Below, one piece after another: positions 24,407-42,720 of a stretch of DNA of 64,000 bases. Position 1 is the first letter of the stretch. Each line of letters begins with the position of its first letter. The DNA is from Procambarus clarkii (taxonomy: Eukaryota > Arthropoda > Malacostraca > Decapoda > Cambaridae): positions 5,589,056-5,653,055 of the forward strand of contig NC_091188.1 of the NCBI RefSeq assembly GCF_040958095.1. The letters run 5' to 3'. The translations under genes were made by a program, and so were the position numbers. Below the pieces are notes generated by a model. It saw only the letters and a program-made list of their open reading frames with translations. It was not told where the DNA came from and ran no database searches.

Positions 24407-25753
24407 GTAAGCACTGACGTAACCTGTTGCAGTATCCGCACTCTATGACCTAAACGGCTGAAGGCTGTAAAACATGCACACTCTATTACAGGCCCTAACC
24501 TGAAGAAAGGACTGTTGTAATCCTCTGGAGAACATAGATAGCTGTAGGGTATCGTATTGACTTTAAACACATGGACACCTGATGTAGGCCACATACTAGG
24601 GGGCGGTCTGTTGTAAGACATAAGCTCTAATACGAACTGATGTAGGCTTTAAACTGAAGAAAGCACCGCTGTACAGAAGAACAGGACTCAGGCAGAGACT
24701 AGCATTCTATAGTACACTAGTATTAGTACACTACAGTATTATATAGCTGGTTGTTCATGAGGTTAAGGGTAATCTTACTTATTATCTTATTGGTGAAGAA
24801 TGTCTCAGGGATGCTGAAATAACTCGAGATTTTTTCTGGGTCCTCAAAAACTTGCTCTTGTTCTCAGGCTAAAATAATTTGAAAGTTTTCATTAATGTGA
24901 TCTACGTCCTCTGCCTAGCGTCTGTAAAGCCGTGTGCATTCATTTACAATGTTGGCGATGTAAATGTTGCACTGCAATGGTCAGGTCTCACTCTCCTGTT
25001 GGACACCTAAATCTACGGTGAGCACACAGATGGAATGACTGTTAGTGAATACATGTAAAGTTCGTTTCCTTAAGCAGTTTTCAAGGAATCACAGAAAATT
25101 TCTATCAACACTTAAGTCGCTTAGTCCTGTAAATCAAGTGTTTGTGGCAAAGCCTAAGAAATGTTCGAACTGTGTCAAAGGAAATTATACTTTAGTCCTC
25201 ACTACGTTTAACATAATTATTCAGTTTATTTTCTCATGTAGGAACGGGTGTGATAGGCTTCTATTACCTCTAAAAAACTAAATTGTTTAGTAAATATTCG
25301 ATTGAAAGGTTTTTGTTTCTATACAAGATATAATTCTAAGTACTTATCAACTGATTAATTTTGGGCTTAAGGCCTATCAATATGAGGAGGGAAATTAAGA
25401 CCGCAACAATAGATTATATTTACCAACCATCAAGTATACTTTAGTTCTGAGAATTGTCCAGGACTACAGTAAACTCCCAGCATATATACACTGAAAACTT
25501 TGCTAAGAAATTCAGTGTATTTATACGTGAGTTTATTTGTATTGTCTCTCTTATACAACTGTTATTATTATTCCCTCTTTTGCTATTATTCTAGACTAAT
25601 ATATTTTTAGTAAAATATAATATTAGGATTTCAATTTGCTGTCCTCTACTGCAGGTGGGAAGAACATTTACGGAGGGCTGACGAGCAGGAAGTATCCGGC
25701 CTTGACCCCTTGCCAGCACAGCCGGTCCGAGGTGTGGGAGACGAGCCGGAGGG

Positions 25754-27625
<1,872 letters not shown>

Positions 27626-27783
27626 ATTTTGATTTGCCGGGATTATCGTCCAATAGCTTTACCTTCTGGGGACCTGGTCCACAACATACTCCTTTTTTGT
27701 ACTTTTGCCAAATATATTAAATCTTATCATTGTTAGTAAACGTTGTATAATCCTACGTAATGAAAGATGAAAAGTATTATACA

Positions 27784-27815
<32 letters not shown>

Positions 27816-27954
27816 TAATAATAATACTAATAGAAAGGTCTTCAATGAACTGATCTTTCTACTACTGTTAATGACCCTCGAGTTGATTCTCTTCAAGCTA
27901 TCCCTCTTAATGGAAAGGAAGTGAACCAGTACTATGTCTGACTGATGTTCTAGA

Positions 27955-30240
27955 TGCACTGCTGTATCAAAACCAATGTCAACACTTCATCCTTGTGGGA
28001 GATATGAACCAACACAAAGTGGCAAGAGCATTTGACGATTCCCAGGCTGTCTGTGTTCTAACGAAACGTGTAAACGTTTCCTTTTCACATTATCAGGTCC
28101 ATCAGTTGACCTTGTGTTGACTGGTCTGGCAGAACACCTTATCACACGTCGTTCTCAGGGCTAAGCTGGGTCTTTGGATCATCAGAACACCAGCTTTAAC
28201 ACTGCAGCATCACCCACATGGCTCTGGGATCAAGGAAACTGGCAGAGCCTATGCGACTCTACAGAACGATCAGCAGTCAAAATGTGTTGAATAGTTTTGC
28301 GTATTTCGGGGTGACATGAGGGTTGATATTGATCTGTCCATTCAAAGGGAACATATATTTGGTTGTCACATAAAACACCTCCGGTTTGGTAATTTAGTTA
28401 CGGAGAGAGGAACTTGTACAGAAGATAAATGGGGGTTGTTAACCTTCTGTGAACTTTGTCGTATATACAATGACCCGCCACATTTCTCCTGTTCTGGGTA
28501 TGCACAGCACAGAAGAGATGCCAACTGCTGTGCCTGTCTGCACGGCAGTGGGTCAAGTATATTAAGCTTATGTTCCCTGAAAAGAAGTTCTTGTAGGTCC
28601 CATAAGTTAGAACGTTTGTGGATGTCTACCCAGCAGATATCAATTATGTTTGGCTTATAGCTAACCACCGGATGAGTTGAAGACGCGTATTCTGCATGTG
28701 GCAGCTCTGAACTGTGGCGTGTTTTTCTTTGGGTAATTTCACTCAGCTACCAGCCACTCGTACTGGTCGAGGCAAGTTAGGTGCCACTGGTCTCTGTGGT
28801 ATGCCGGCGGGAGGACTCATTCTTGCCGAGAACTGGAAAAGTTCAGTTACTAAAGACATTTTTAGTGATGTGCAGAAGATTTTATTCACCTTTGAACCTC
28901 TTACGCTTACACACGTCAGTCTTTTATGTCAAACTAAATAAAATGCTCCCAAAGCGATATGAAAAAACTTGAAAGCATTCCAAATGAAACCATGACAGTC
29001 ATTATTCGAATCCTAAAACCTGCCTAAACATCTAATCTACGATAGGAGTTATCTCTTTCCCGTTAATGAGCTGAATGCGAAGCTTGTAACTAAGATAGCC
29101 AGAGATCCCCATTACAATAATATTGCCAAGAAAAAGCTGAGTGTTCTTTGTTACTTACAGGAGAAGACAGGAGAAGCAAAAAAATGGCATCATAGATCAG
29201 TCTGCTACCTCGAAGAACTTCCTCTGTTTGAGCAAGCCCGTGAGCTCATGCCTGTAGAGAGGTTACCTCCCTGGAAGGATGACCCATGCAGGATTATCAT
29301 CAATGAGATGACAGCGAAAACGTCCAACATGATGTTTCCACAAGAAATGAAGCACAAGTATCTCGATGAAATTTATAAACAGGCCGGAGATGAATTAGAT
29401 CAAATCTACACTGATGGGTCATCAAACCGTCTCAATGGCAAGGGCTGGTGCAGCATACACTGTAATTAGGAATAATACCTTTCAACGTGGAAATTAAGAT
29501 AAAGCACGTATTGAGAACTATGCCTCTTCCACGCAAGCAGAGCTAACTGTCATTGTTATGGTGTTAATATTCCTTGAACGAACCACTATCGATGCAGTGA
29601 TCTGCACTGATTCAAAAGCAGTACTACAAAGCCTAAGGAAAAATCGGGCTGAAAATGTTGCGATAGTCGCTGAAATCAAGAGAGCTATGAGAGTACTTAT
29701 CAATCATGGGAAAGTCGTCAAGTTTCTGTGGATCCCCTCCCATGTTGGAATATGTGGAAATAAACGAGCATATGTGCTGGCTGCTGAAGGCGCTGAAGGA
29801 GACAATATTGAATACTTCATACCCAAGACTCTCCTACAAATTAGAGATATTATCAGGCAACATGACCGTGAAAAGGTAACTGAGGAAAGGAGGATAGAAG
29901 CACAAATCAGTGAATCTGTACGCTAGTACAACATGATTGCAGCTGGCAATCCCAATCATTGTGGCTAATCAAGTGATAGCAAGAATCCGTCATGGATACA
30001 AATATCCATGGAGATTCGGAATAGAAACAACAGTTGAGCAGCAGAGTTGTAGAATCTGTGGTGAGAGTGACGGACACCGCCATGACCACTACCTAAGAGA
30101 ATGTGAACATCCGAGAGACATTAGAAATATGTGTAGAATTATAAACCCCACATTGTTAGAGTTAGGAAAATACCATTTGTCATATATAGATACTGTTCTT
30201 AAAAGATTCCCCCATTTTTCACCCGCAAGATAACGTACGA
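27955..30240 (+). mobile_element. I-like LINE with endonuclease, RNase H and zinc knuckle
   Basis: The parts in order are an AP-endonuclease piece with GDMNQHKVARAF (27985-28050), a poorly recognised 1 kb, an RNase H domain, and a C-terminal CxxC-H-C knuckle, CRICGESDGHRHDHYLRECE (30050-30110). RNase H blocks are QIYTDGSSNRLNGKG at 29401, VICTDSKAVLQSL at 29599 and WIPSHVGICGNK at 29729. Most of the reverse transcriptase is missing and there are frame breaks, so it is a deleted, inactive copy. It lies between copies 3 and 4, on the gene strand, and has a collinear sister behind copy 7. Confidence 0.85.
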
Positions 30241-30519
30241 TATTAAAGGATGGCAAATGTTAATCTTCTTATTTGAGAAGCTGTTCACTCGAGACAGTTA
30301 AGCAAGTCCCAGCTGTGTCTGGGTACAAGTGACAGTATGAACAACCCAGCGGATTTTCTTCCTATTAGGGAGTGTTGTACATGCTGCTATGGCGGTGTGT
30401 CCACTCACAGGATGAGTGGCGCTGCTCAGTAAACTCGCTCCCCGGGACAAATTTTAAAATTTAAATGCTCCAGAAATATCCAAGGCCGTGACATATATCC
30501 TCTCGGCAGTTTCTTCCCA

Positions 30520-31270
30520 GTAATAGTAAGCAAACAGCTCAGAATGTCTAGGTTTCTGTGTTACTCTGAGAGCAGTTGTCTATTTCTTGAGTGATTTCCT
30601 CGAATCTGTGACTAGTGTGTTCGTGCGCCCTTAACTTGACATTCGTAATTCTTAGTGTTAATCTCTGTCTATATATGTATTGTGCTCGACTTCGTATTGT
30701 ATGATATAATGTGTCATTTCTTGTACCCTGTTCTTACTAATTCCGTTGACGACATATATTTTTATATATAGAGTGACAGCAGCTTTAGGCTGCTCTGTCG
30801 CTCTGTTTTGCATTGTTCGTGATAAGATTCTGTCGTCCTTATCATTTCTTGTTGAGGTGTTCAAGAGTGCTTATTTATGAGAAATAAGTTGTTATTTGTA
30901 ATTCTATCTATTAAATTATTGAGCTGCCTAATATTCTCCTCTCGTGAGTACCACGTATGGAGCCTGTCCCGTGGTGTGTTCCCCTGTTCTCTAAAATATC
31001 TGATCTTAGAGAACAGAAACAAAATGAGACGACTACATGAGTGTCATTGCGGAATTAGGAGCTTGTGGAGGCATGATTAAGATAATTTTGTCAGTACATT
31101 ACGAATATTGCGAGATAAAAGCGACGTTGAAAATATGTCAGTCTGTAAATGAAAATAAAAATGTATCTATTCTTGTCACTAAGTTCTCGCAGCCTGTAAA
31201 ACTAATTTTCAGACGCCGAGGCTCTCATTTCAGAGTTACAGTGCGATGTAGCATGTATTGTACAAGTGCA
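30520..31270. repeat. duplicated module matching 9.3-10.1 kb
   Basis: It is collinear with 9320-10080 and likewise ends at a fold-back MITE arm. No gene is supported. Confidence 0.75.
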
Positions 31271-31271
31271 G

Positions 31272-31445
31272 GCGATGAGTCACAATAACGTGGCTGAAGT
31301 ATGTTGTCCAATCCACACACTAGAAAATAAAGGGACGACGACGTTTCGGTCCGTCCTGGACCATTCTCGTGTCGATTGTGTGATCCACAATCGACTTGAG
31401 AATGGTCCAAGACGGTCCGAAACGTCGTCGTCCCTTCATTCCCTT
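31272..31445. mobile_element. fold-back MITE
   Basis: Both arms are present (gacgtttcggtccgtcctgg and gacggtccgaaacgtcgtcg). Confidence 0.85.
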
Positions 31446-31781
31446 GGAATTAAGTTTAAGTATATATAACTACGGGCGGGTAAAGGACTAAGTAGAGCCA
31501 ATACGCGTCCCGTGTTACATTGTAAATGCACATGAATGACACTATGTAAAAGACACATTGAACACTTTATGTAGGGCATACGTAAATCTGTGTCAATGTA
31601 TTTACGTATGTAGGTTAGCTTAGCATTTTAAAAGCACTATACAATCCCCTTCTGTGTTTGATTGTTCAATAAATCCCTGAACTATATGTTCAACAAATCT
31701 CTCACCGTGTCCGTGGAGGACAGAAGAAAATGGATATATGCTGGTTAGCATTGTAAATGTGTGGCCACGTCTGTGGTAGAA

Positions 31782-31818
<37 letters not shown>

Positions 31819-31945
31819 TTAATAATAATATTAATAATAATAAACAGGGACCCAGTTAAGGACTGACGCCTAGCCAAAACTTCCCTGACCAGTCTCGAAC
31901 CTTGACAATTCGCTCACCAGTCCAGACGCTGATTTCCATGAGAGC
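31782..31945. repeat. (AAT)n and old SINE remnant upstream of copy 4
   Basis: The (AAT)n tract (31782-31845) is followed by the degraded SINE words gactgacgcc and ccagtccagacgctg, found before each promoter. Confidence 0.7.
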
Positions 31946-32133
31946 GTTTTTTTTTTTTATCTTTGTCCAAGGCAAAAATTATGATATAGTTTCCCAACCA
32001 TTCACAACCGTTTTTCTTTGCCAGCGGGGACTACGTTGCTTGTAATCCTGGCAGTGATATTCGATGCTTCGTAACAAACATATCAAGAAATATCATTATC
32101 GCGGAGCAACGTACAAGGATATGAAAGCCAAGA

Positions 32134-32329
32134 GGGTATTTACCCACAATCATCACGTCGTACAGCGCCGCTTGCGGAATATTAGTTGTGGCTGCGAAAA
32201 TAAGCCTCCATCTCCTTACCTCTTCAGTCTATCTCAAGATCCCAAGGAAAAAAGAGGTCCGCTTCAACCGAGGAAAGCATTGTTGTACTTCATAACTGAG
32301 GTATACCCTACCGTTGACTGCAGTCATAG
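32134..32329 (+). promoter_or_regulatory. copy 4 promoter and noncoding exon 1
   Basis: The kappaB-like gggtatttaccc is at 32134-32145, only 92 nt before the start site because of a local deletion. The TATA-like box is weakened to aaaataag (32197-32204). The initiator tcagt has its A at 32226. Exon 1 is 32226-32329 (104 nt), ending catag|gtaagc. Confidence 0.6.
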
Positions 32330-33489
32330 GTAAGCACTGACGAAACCTGTTGCAGTATCCGCACTCTATGACCTAAACGGCTGAAGGCTGTAAAACAGGC
32401 ACACTCTATTACAGGCCCTAACCTGAAGAGAGCACTGTTGTAATTCTCTGGAGAACATATATGGCTGTAGGGTATCGTGTTGACTTTAAACTGATGGACA
32501 CCTGATGTAGGCCACATACTAGGGGGGCGGTCTGTTGCAAGCCATAAGCTCATACACGAACTGCTGTAGGCCTTAAACTGAAGAAAGCACCGCTGTACAG
32601 ATGAGCAGAACTCAGGCAGAGACTAGCATTCTATAGTACAATAGTAGTACAATAGTATTAGTACACTGTAGTACTATATAGCTGGATGTTCATGAGGTTA
32701 AGTGTAATCTTGCTTGTTATGTTAGGGGTGATGAATGATTCAAAGATGCTGTAATAACTCACGATTTTTTCTGGGTCCTCAAAAACTTGCTCTTGTCCTC
32801 AGGAGAAAATAATTTTGAGGTTTTCATTAATGTGATCTACGTCCTCTGCCTAGCGCCTTTAAACTCATGTGCAATCATTTGTAATGTTGGCGATGTAACT
32901 GTTGCACAGCAATGGTCAGGTCTCACTCTCCTGTTTGACACTTAAATCTACAGTAAGCTCACAGGAGGAATGACTGTTAGTGAAAACATATAAAGTTCGC
33001 TTCCTTAAGCAGTTTTCAAGGAATAACAGAAAATTTATATCAACGCCAAGACGCTTAGCCTGTAAATCAAGTGTTTGTGCCAAAGCCTAAGAAATGTTCA
33101 AACTGTGTCAATGGAAATGACACCTAAGGCCTGTCAACGTTTAAGATAATTGTTCAGTCACCTGTAGTAACAGGTGTGATGGGCTTCTATTACCTCTAAA
33201 AAAAAATTGAATAGTAAATATTCTATTGAATGTTTTTTTGTCTCTGTACAAGATATATTTCTAAGTACTTACCAACTGATTAATTTTGGGCTTAAGACCT
33301 AACAATGGTTGGAGGGGTACTAAGGCCGCCACAGTAGATTATATTGAACAAACAGCAAGTATACTTTAGTCCTGAGTATAGTATAGCCCAGGACTATAGT
33401 AAATCCCCAGCGTATATACACCGAGAAGTTTGGTACGACAATAAGTGAATATATACGTGTGTTTATTTGTATTGTTTATCTTATTCCAC

Positions 33490-33561
<72 letters not shown>

Positions 33562-33743
33562 CTTCTTTTGCTATTAATCTAGATATAATATATTTTGTGT
33601 AAAATATAAAATTAGGAATTTCATTTTGCTGTCCTCTACTGCAGGAGGGAAGAACATTTACGGAGGGCTGACGAGCAGGAAGTATCCGGCCTTGACCCCT
33701 TGCCAGCACAGCCGGTCCGAGGTGTGGGAGACGAGCCAGAGGG

Positions 33744-35231
<1,488 letters not shown>

Positions 35232-35254
35232 ATTTTGATATGCCGTGATTCTCG

Positions 35255-35580
35255 CCCACTACCACTATCCCCACCAGCTGGGGGCTTGGTCCACTATCCC
35301 CACCAGCTGGGGGCCTGGTCCACTACCCCCACTAGCTGGGGGCTTGGTCCACTACCCCCACCAACGGGGGGGGGCCTGGTCCACTACCACCCACCAACTG
35401 GGGGACCTGGGCCACTACCCCCACCAGCTAGGGACCTGGTCCACTACTCCCACCAGCTGGGGGCCTGGTCCACTACCCCCCCCCCCCCAGCTGGGGGCCT
35501 GGTCCACTACCTCCCCCCCCCCACCAGCTGGGGACCTGGTCCACTACCTCCATCAACTGGGGGCCAGGCCCTGCTAGTGG
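35255..35580 (+). repeat. expanded 3' minisatellite of copy 4
   Basis: About eleven units near ccaccagctgggggcctggt, with a period of 28-30 bp, begin about 25 bp after the stop. Short C runs sit at unit borders. Pro/Gly-rich frames across it are artefacts. Confidence 0.9.
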
Positions 35581-35636
35581 TGTAGCCGGGTTGGTGGCTT
35601 GGTGGTCGTGTCCTGGGGGAGTGGGCTGATGCAGAC

Positions 35637-36277
35637 GAGGAGTCACAATAACGTGGCTAAAATATGTTGACCAGACCACACACTAAAAAGTGAAGGGACG
35701 ACGACGTTTCGGTCCGTCCACAATCGACTTGAGATTGGTCCATGACAGACCGAAACGTCCCTTCACTTTCTAGTGTGTGGTGTGGTCAACAGGGGGCTGA
35801 TGTGGGAACTTCGATTCCTGCTTCAGTGACCTTGCCCGCGCCTCCGTGTTCCCGTTCCCCGGCGTTAGGGGTTGTGGACGATGGTGTGGCCCGTGACCTG
35901 ATCATTGTGCTGAAGAAGGACGCTACACGAGTGGGCTCTGTGCCCATGTCACCTGTCATGCAGTCCGTTGTGTCTGGCCGTCTCCTGTGCTACCACCCCC
36001 TGTGTATTCGGCCCCGATGCCACCGCCCTCTGCGCAGCCGCGCCCTGTACAGCCGCCCCCCACGGAGGAGAGCCCTGTGTTGGATGTGCCTCACTTTATG
36101 TATTGCCTGCGGAGTTCGCGTGATGGCTTTCCCCTGTCTACGGAGGAGTGGGCTCTGTGGGATGACAATCGACTTGAGAATGGTCCAGGACGGACCGAAA
36201 CGTCGTCGTCCCTTCACCTTCTAGTGTGTGGTCTGGTCAACTTACTTTAGCAACGTTATTGTGACTCATCGTCTACA
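35637..36277. mobile_element. element bounded by two fold-back MITEs, GC-rich interior
   Basis: A MITE copy (35637-35795) and a right arm (36163-36277) enclose 370 bp of GC-rich sequence. The interior encodes GVARDLIIVLKKDATRVG (about 35879-35935), related in pattern to GLVVVLKKAACPVGFVP at 47443-47490. The interior is probably part of an unclassified repeat ORF. Confidence 0.55.
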
Positions 36278-36555
36278 CGTTTTGAAATATCCTCGTTTAA
36301 AATATCCGGAAAAATATGATGTTTAGCATAATTTGTGTGTGGTTATTGGTTTGTGTTACTCTGTTGCTTTGCTTTGCTGTGATGTAGTTATGTTTTGCTT
36401 TGGCACTCTGGTGCCTTTTATTCTGTGTTTCTTTAAGTATTTGTTTGTTCCACTGTTATTATGTTAACAGCACATGCCTAGTGGATGTGGATCCTTATGG
36501 TCTGACAGCTGAGGGTATATCAGACCTTACCCTCCTGGATGGAGGGTATATCAAA
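36278..36555. other. T/G-rich sequence
   Basis: This T/G-rich sequence resembles in composition the tract at 48.0-48.45 kb. No gene is seen. Confidence 0.4.
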
Positions 36556-36559
36556 CCTC

Positions 36560-36806
36560 AGAACTTGGGATCTGACAGCTCAATGGACAGAGCTTCCGAT
36601 TCGTAATCCTGAGGTTCCGGGTTCGATCCCCGGTGGAGACGGAAACAAATGGGCACAGTTTCTTTCATTCTGATGCCCCTGTTACCGAGCAGTAAATAGG
36701 TACCTTTGAGTTAGACAGCTGCTTCCTGAGGGTGTATTACAAAGAGGAGCCCTGGTCAAGGACACGGGACGCTAAGCCCCGAAATCATCTCAAGATAACC
36801 TCAAGA
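36560..36806 (+). mobile_element. tRNA-derived SINE, nearly complete
   Basis: The head has agctcaatggacagagc (A-box region) and gggttcgatccccgg (B box). The body contains taggtacctttgagttagac and the tail ends ccccgaaatcatctcaagat. The same tail type occurs at 57.6 kb and, reversed, at 44.0 kb. Confidence 0.85.
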
Positions 36807-37290
36807 TGCCTTGTAGTGTGTGGGGGTCTAGTTTCCCTTTGAGCACCTGGTTCCTTCTGAGCCAGATTTATTTATTTTTTTGTTTTTTTTTGTGCCCCTT
36901 GTGTATTCTGTTTTTCGTATGTTGTTTTCTGTTTTCAAGTTGTTATTGTGTTCCGTAGTGCTAATGTTCTAGTTTTATCCTTAGTTGTGCTGATGCCTCA
37001 GCACCTAGTTTTTCTTCTTGTATGTATTGTGTAAGTCCATTGTTTGTGCCCAATATTTTGTGCTTGTTTGATGCTAGTTGTTGTTTTGTTGTGTTTTTGT
37101 TTTAATATCCGTAATTACATGTATATGTGAAGGATTTTGTATTGTGTTTGTTGTTAGGTACTTGTATTTTGGCTGTTGTTTTGTGTTTTTGTTTTGTAGT
37201 GGTACTTCGGTGCCCTTTGTTTAATTGTAATTTATTTTACTATATTTATGTAGCATTCCTTGGCCTGTAAACTTAAAAAAAAAAAAAAGT
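36807..37290. other. T-rich spacer
   Basis: A T/G-rich stretch ending in a poly(A) run at 37275-37288. No gene is supported. Confidence 0.45.
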
Positions 37291-37985
37291 TATCACAATA
37301 GTGCAAACTACACCCAGCCTGCCCCTGAATGACAGGTTCTTATGTGAAACACTTGAGAAAAATATAGCCTTGTTCCTGCCTGAAATCAACCCTACCCGAC
37401 CTCAAACCCCAGCCTTTGAAATAAAAAATAACATATCACCTGCTTCTTATTTCTTGCCTGTTGGCCTAGTGAAGAACATCGTCACTTGAGACGCGCTAAA
37501 GTGGGGTCATCAAGAAGCGTTTCTCTTGTATTACTTGCCTGAGTAATCCACGTTTCTTAAGTATACAAATAATGTTAACTGAGATTAAGAAAGAAGTCGG
37601 TGACGAAGCATCAAAGTAACTGACGGAAAATCCCTCCAAATTACGAATTTGTTCGTGTAAAGCTGACAGAAGAGTGGCTTGGAACTTTTCAAGCCTACGA
37701 GAGTCTACTGTAGTGCCCAGTGTGCCTATGGTATAGGTTGGTCTGGCTCCCTACGTGGTTAGGGTCTGCTGATCAGACCGGTGGGCCTACAGGAATTCAG
37801 AAAACCTCATTCCCATGACTGTCGCGGCATTTACTAAAACTGCAACTGTCTGTGGCACGAAGGAGGAGCTTCTCTACACCGTTTGTTCTAAAAGCCCACT
37901 TCTAGAACCGCACTTTGAACAGCACCTACGTTACCAGCAGCTTGAGCACGGCATCGTTTAGACTTTCTTCTATATTATTTTATGT
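37291..37985. repeat. repeat module shared with 11.7-12.4 kb
   Basis: It is collinear with 11681-12400. The frame LEKNIALFLPEINPTRPQ (37350-37405) is open here but interrupted at 11.75 kb. The origin is not recognised. Confidence 0.7.
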
Positions 37986-38514
37986 TTAATTTTTTTATTT
38001 ATTTTCATTACTTTGTGTATTTTTAAAAGGGTGTCCTTATAGTTTTTTTTTTATTTTGTTTACACAGGAGGGTACAGAAACACACGATTGCTGACTCCTG
38101 TTAACAGGCTCAGAGTTTTCCCTTCCCATATCTCATGGTAAGCCTTACCCCACTAGTTTCCTGGAACACAACCCGCCAACCGGTTAACAACCAGGTACCT
38201 AATTACTGCTGAGTGAACAGAGGCGAACAGTTAAGGACTGACGCCTAACCAAAACTTCCCTGACCACTCTCGAACCTTGACAAATCGCTCACCAGTCCAG
38301 TCGCTGATTTGCAAGAAAGCATTTTTTTCCCCCGTTTCCCAAAACACAAAATCCTATTTTGATATAGTTAGCCAACCAGTCAGAGCCGTTTTTTTTTCTA
38401 TCAGCAGGGACTACGTTGTTTGTAATCCTGGCAATGATTTTTCGATGCTTCGCAACAAACATATCAACAAATATCATCATCGCAGAGCATCGTACATCAA
38501 CATGAAAGCCAACA

Positions 38515-38735
38515 GAGTATTTCCCCAGATCCAACATGTCGTACAGCTCCGCCTGCGGAAGCGACGGGCATTCCAGGACTATCACGACCAGTTGTGGCTG
38601 CGTAAATAAGCCTCCATCACCGTACCTCATCAGTCTCTCTCAGGATCCCAAGGAAAAAAGAGGTCCGCTTCAACCGAGGAAAGCATTGTTGTACTTCATA
38701 ACTGAGGTATACTCTACCGTTGGCTGTAGTCATTG
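38515..38735 (+). promoter_or_regulatory. copy 5 promoter and noncoding exon 1
   Basis: The kappaB-like gagtatttcccc is at 38515-38526, TATA-like taaataag at 38603-38610 and the initiator tcagt with its A at 38632. Exon 1 is 38632-38735 (104 nt), ending cattg|gtaagc. Confidence 0.63.
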
Positions 38736-39286
38736 GTAAGCACTGACGTAACCTGTTGCAGTATCCGCAGTATCCTAAACGGCTGTAAAATGGGCACACT
38801 CTGTTACAGGCCCTAACCTGAAGAAAGCACTGTTGTAATCCTCTGGATAACATAAATGGCTGTAGGGTATCTTGTTGACTTTAAACTTGTGGACTCCTGA
38901 TGTAGGGCGCGGTCTGTTGTAAGCCGTAAGCTCAAATAGGAACTGTTGAAGGCCTTAAACTGAAGAAAGTCTTTCTTAAACTCAAGTCTTACAGATGAGC
39001 AAAACTCAGGCACAGACTAGTACTCTGTAGTACTAGTACACTATAGTACTATACAGCTGGATGTTCATGAGTTTAAGGGTAATCTTCCTTGTTATCTTAG
39101 TAGTCATAAATGACTGAAGGATTATGCAATAACTCGCGATTGTTTCTCGGTCCTCAACAATATGCTCTCGTCCTCAGGATTAAATAATATGAAGATTTTC
39201 ATTTATGTGATCTACGTCCTCTGCCTAGCGCCTATAAACTCGTCAGCAACTGTTGGCTATGGAAACGTTGCACAACAATGATCAGG

Positions 39287-39950
39287 TTACTTTTTTATTA
39301 ATACATGAGGTACATCTGCATTAGTGCAGCTACCCTAGACTATATGAAGTGGAGTACAGTGTGTCAAAAAAGCTAACTACATGATGCTTAAAAATCCCCA
39401 TCACACAGGATGGTTAGTCATACAGAGGCATGTGAGAGGCAGTTTGCACTGGCAGACTCCGGATGCATTTTGAGGATATCATCAACACATGAGTGAGTAA
39501 GGTAGCAGTGGTAATAAAAGTCCCCATCTCGCAGGATGGTTAGTCATACAGGGGCATATGTTTAGTAGCCTGCACTGACAAAATTTGGATACACTATGAG
39601 CGTATCTTCAAGAATACGAGAGTGAATAAAGTAATTGCAAAGCTCCAGGTACCTCATGCCAACTGGTCTGAAAGGTCTAATAACTGGGCATTCGGTGATG
39701 TAGTGTGGGAGATCATGCCGTAGGTCCTGCTCACAGAGTTTGCAACTGGAGTGCTCAGGACTGGGAGATCCGTCACCTGCAGCCACCTGCGACAGGTAAC
39801 GGTAGCCCAAACTGATCCTTGCAACCACTGTCGCACAGCCTGGTGGACGTTTTGTGCTGCCCATAGATATAGGTTTCAGATCTGAACAAATCATAGCTTT
39901 TTATACTAGTACTTTCAGGTCGCTGGGAGTCAGTAATTTCTTTCCTATCA
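39287..39950 (-). mobile_element. LINE 3' end (I-like zinc knuckle) in intron 1 of copy 5
   Basis: On the minus strand 39562-39894 encodes VVARISLGYRYLSQVA then CKLCEQDLRHDLPHYITEC, the C-terminal knuckle of RNase H-bearing LINEs. It is absent from intron 1 of the other copies, so it inserted after duplication. It belongs to a different subfamily from the copy at 30.0 kb. Confidence 0.8.
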
Positions 39951-40657
39951 GACCTCAGTGTTTGCCCTCTCCTTTTGGACGCTTAAATCTAAGGTGAGTT
40001 CACATAAGGAATGACTGTTAGTGAAAATATGTAAAGTTCGCTTCCTTAAGCAGTTTTCAAGGAATCACAGAACATTTCCATCAACACCAAGTCGCTTATC
40101 CCTGTAAATCAAGACTTTGTATCAAAGCCTAAGAAATGCTCGAACTGTGTCCAAGGAAATGACAGCCGCGTCCTCTCTCCGTTCAAGACATGTGTTCAGT
40201 TTAATTTCACCTGCAGTAACAGCCAGGTTTTACGGTCTTATATTATCTCTAACAAAATATGTTTGTTAGTAAATATTTTATTGAAAGTTTTTTTGTCTCT
40301 ATACAAGAAATATTTCTAAGTCATAGTAATATAGTCTAGGACTACAGTTTGCCTGCTACAGGACTAGGACTACATACATCGAGAAGTTTGGTAAGACATT
40401 CAGTGTATATTCTGTTAATTTGTATTATCTATCTAATGCAATCATAATAATAATAATTATTATTATTATTTTTATTCCATCTGTTGCTATTATTCTAAAC
40501 ATAATATATTTTTAGTAAAACATAATATTATGTTTCAATTTGCTGTCCTCTACTGCAGGAGGGAAGAACATTTACCGAGGGTTGACGAACAGGAAGTATC
40601 TGGCCTTGACCCCTTGCCAGCACAGCCGGTCCGAGGTGTGGGAGACGAGCCGGAGGG

Positions 40658-41931
<1,274 letters not shown>

Positions 41932-42303
41932 ATTTTGACATGCCGGGATTCTCGCCCACTACCACTACCCGCACCAGCTGGGGACCTGGTCCACTACCCG
42001 CACCAGCTGGGGATCTGGTGCACTACCTACTTGGCCGCCCCCCCCCCCCAACCCCCTTATCAGCTGAGGACCAACAGACATGTCATCTAATTCAATATTT
42101 TTGGCTATTTCTTTTAATTTCAGTTTTTATTCTTCTGCAAAGCAAATATTTAGCAAAAATGTTATATATGAAGGTGTGAAGTTTTGAGGCTTTAAAGCTT
42201 TTACATATGATTTAGACAGTACGAAATATATATGTACTTTTACCAAATATATTTAATCTTATCATTGTTAGTAAATTTTGTATAATCCTATGAAATGAAA
42301 GGT

Positions 42304-42720
42304 GAAAAGTATTACATAAATAATAATAATAATAATAATAATAATAATTAATAATAATAATAATAAGAAGAAGAGGGAGGTTTTGAACGAATCAATCTTT
42401 CTACTACGGTTAATGACCCCTCGAGTTCATTCTCTCAAGCAATCCCCCGTAATGGATACACATTTTGGATGCACTGCTGTATCAAAACCAATATCAACAC
42501 TTCATCCTTGTGGGAGATATGAACCAACAAAAAGTGGCTCGAGCATTTGACGATTGCCTGGCTGCCTGCGTTCTAACAAAACGTGTAAACGTTTCCTTTT
42601 CTTTACACACAGAAATCACAATAGCGTGATGTATCAAATGAACCAATCCACATGGGCCGTGACGAGGATTCGAACCTGCATATAAGAGAATCCCAGACGC
42701 TGCCTTAATCGACTGCAAAA
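42304..42720 (+). mobile_element. 3' flank of copy 5: LINE endonuclease stub and SINE
   Basis: (AAT)n (42320-42370) is followed by a short endonuclease stub of the I-like LINE (42470-42600). A minus-strand tRNA-type SINE fragment with ggttcgaatcctcgtcacgg lies at 42640-42720. The arrangement is repeated behind copy 6 at 46741-47172. Confidence 0.7.

Noticed and set aside
35235-35585. Pro/Gly-rich frames of about 110 codons
   Set aside because: They arise from the 28-30-bp minisatellite behind copy 4, and frames on several strands are open for the same reason.
36560-36632. Functional tRNA gene
   Set aside because: The tRNA-like head continues into a SINE body with the tail found elsewhere in the window. 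The cloverleaf is not preserved.
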